Below the pieces are notes generated by a model. The model had not been told where the DNA came from. It saw nothing but the letters and a program-made list of their open reading frames with translations, and did not search any database. DNA of 64,000 nucleotides from Marinifilum flexuosum. Lineage in GTDB: Bacteria; Bacteroidota; Bacteroidia; Bacteroidales; Marinifilaceae. Where the stretch lies: contig NZ_RAPQ01000008.1 in the NCBI RefSeq assembly GCF_003610555.1, positions 1,604,490 through 1,668,489 on the forward strand, written 5' to 3'. Below are positions 63,129 through 64,000 of this stretch, piece by piece. Both the position numbers and the translations under genes were made by a program. Within the stretch, counting starts at the first letter, position 1, and each line of letters starts with the position of its first letter.

Positions 63129-64000
63129 ATGAAGAAATTCTTATCCTTACTCGTAATGAGTGTGATTTTGTTCTCTGGTAATTTTAGCCAGGCCCAAAAT
63201 ACTACAACAATTCCTTTAAACCCTAAGGTTAAGCATGGTAAACTTTCTAATGGAATGACCTATTACATAATGCACAACGAAGAACCTAAAGACCGTGCAA
63301 GTCTTTACTTTGTGCAAAACGTAGGTGCAATCTTGGAAGAAGATGCACAAAATGGTTTGGCTCACTTCCTGGAGCACATGGCATTTAATGGTCTTGGAAA
63401 TTTCCCGGGTAAAAACATGTTGAACTATCTTGAGAAGAATGGTATCAAGTTTGGTAGAGATATCAATGCTTATACAGCTCAGGATGAAACGGTATATAAC
63501 ATCAGTAACCTTCCTACTGGTAATGAAAATTTAATAGATTCAGCTTTACTTGTTCTTCATGATTGGTCGGGAGGATTGTTATTGGAAGCTGATGAAATTG
63601 AATCGGAGAGAGGTGTAATTCACGAAGAATGGAGAACCAGAAGAAATTCTCGTTTTCGTATCAATTCACAAACCCGACCTGTAATGTACAACCATTCTCA
63701 GTATGCCAAGCGCGATGTAATTGGTGATTTGAATGTGATCGATAATTTTGAACACAAGCAATTGCGCGATTATTATCACAAATGGTACCGTCCGGATAAC
63801 CAGGCGGTAGTAGTAGTAGGTGATTTTGATGTGGAGAAAGTTGAAGCAAAAGTGAAGGCTCTTTTTTCAAATATTCCAATGCCAAAAAATGCTGCCGAAA
63901 GAGTATATTACCAGGTAGAAGATAGCAAGGAGACACAATACGTATTAGCAAAAGATAAAGAAGCTAAATCCGTTTCTATCAATTGGATCTTCCGCAAGCC
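63129..64000 (+). CDS. M16-family zinc peptidase (partial, runs off the window)
   Basis: The first 290 codons of a larger gene. A signal peptide (MKKFLSLLVMSVILFSGNF) is followed by the pitrilysin/M16 domain: GLAHFLEHMAFNG holds the inverted zinc motif HxxEH (about residues 80-84), and EADEIESERGVIHEEWR contains the downstream glutamate ligand about 75 residues on. YHKWYRPDNQAVVVVGDFD is the usual end of the first domain. Full-length relatives in Bacteroidota have about 940 residues and two M16 units. Role: degradation of peptides in the periplasm or at the surface. Confidence 0.92.
   Translation, partial: MKKFLSLLVMSVILFSGNFSQAQNTTTIPLNPKVKHGKLSNGMTYYIMHNEEPKDRASLYFVQNVGAILEEDAQNGLAHFLEHMAFNGLGNFPGKNMLNYLEKNGIKFGRDINAYTAQDETVYNISNLPTGNENLIDSALLVLHDWSGGLLLEADEIESERGVIHEEWRTRRNSRFRINSQTRPVMYNHSQYAKRDVIGDLNVIDNFEHKQLRDYYHKWYRPDNQAVVVVGDFDVEKVEAKVKALFSNIPMPKNAAERVYYQVEDSKETQYVLAKDKEAKSVSINWIFRK

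Overview
The window is AT-rich DNA from a Bacteroidota chromosome. The evidence is the SusC/SusD pairs, FecI-type ECF sigma factors with FecR partners, Bacteroidota promoters (TTTG, 19 bases, TAnnTTTG), and many lipoproteins with a short signal ending in Cys. Anaerobic GlpABC, abundant thiol-disulfide proteins and Tat/Fe-S redox proteins suggest an anaerobic or facultative marine or gut member of the Marinilabiliales/Bacteroidales. The genus is an inference I cannot settle from sequence alone.

Layout. 0-4 kb: end of a polysaccharide locus (initiating sugar-phosphate transferase, Wza-like exporter, Wzc-like kinase). 4-9 kb: housekeeping and accessory genes (HAD phosphatase-like protein, DbpA-like helicase, a solitary type III-like DNA methyltransferase, threonine dehydrogenase). 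9-19 kb: a complete sigma/anti-sigma/SusC/SusD nutrient-uptake locus with a metallopeptidase lipoprotein and a DUF4302-like lipoprotein. 19-21.5 kb: mostly non-coding DNA with a strongly folded, terminator-ended RNA candidate and an array of repeats in strict 21-bp register. 21.5-29.4 kb: a minus-strand surface-glycan cluster (aminosugar synthesis, galactofuranose precursor, glycosyltransferases) with a divergent membrane glycosyltransferase and two gene relics. 29.4-34 kb: small envelope proteins, a decayed thioredoxin-family gene, and a DUF4369/beta-propeller lipoprotein. 34-40 kb: glpABC and an MFS/POT transporter. 40-56 kb: a second sigma/anti-sigma/SusC locus, a kelch-like lipoprotein, a SusC/SusD pair and three thioredoxin-fold proteins. 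56-63 kb: DsbD N-domain protein, a Cys-rich PhnD-like lipoprotein, a Tat ferredoxin, a NapH/NosR-like membrane Fe-S protein and full DsbD. 63-64 kb: start of an M16 peptidase.

The most notable finding is a three-part sequence block (AT palindrome; TTCAC 31 bases after its start; TGTCY 54 bases after its start) with identical spacing upstream of four transcription units: the decayed thioredoxin gene at 30.8 kb, the DsbD N-domain gene, the PhnD/ferredoxin/NapH operon and dsbD. The two right-hand boxes also precede the small gene at 33.3 kb. The TGTCY box resembles an ECF-sigma -10 GTC element. This links otherwise separate genes into a candidate envelope electron-transfer and thiol-redox regulon. 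Next in interest are the 21-bp phased array (20.86-21.23 kb), which reads as a degenerate 7/14-residue peptide repeat broken by stops, and the structured RNA candidate at 19.36-19.51 kb.
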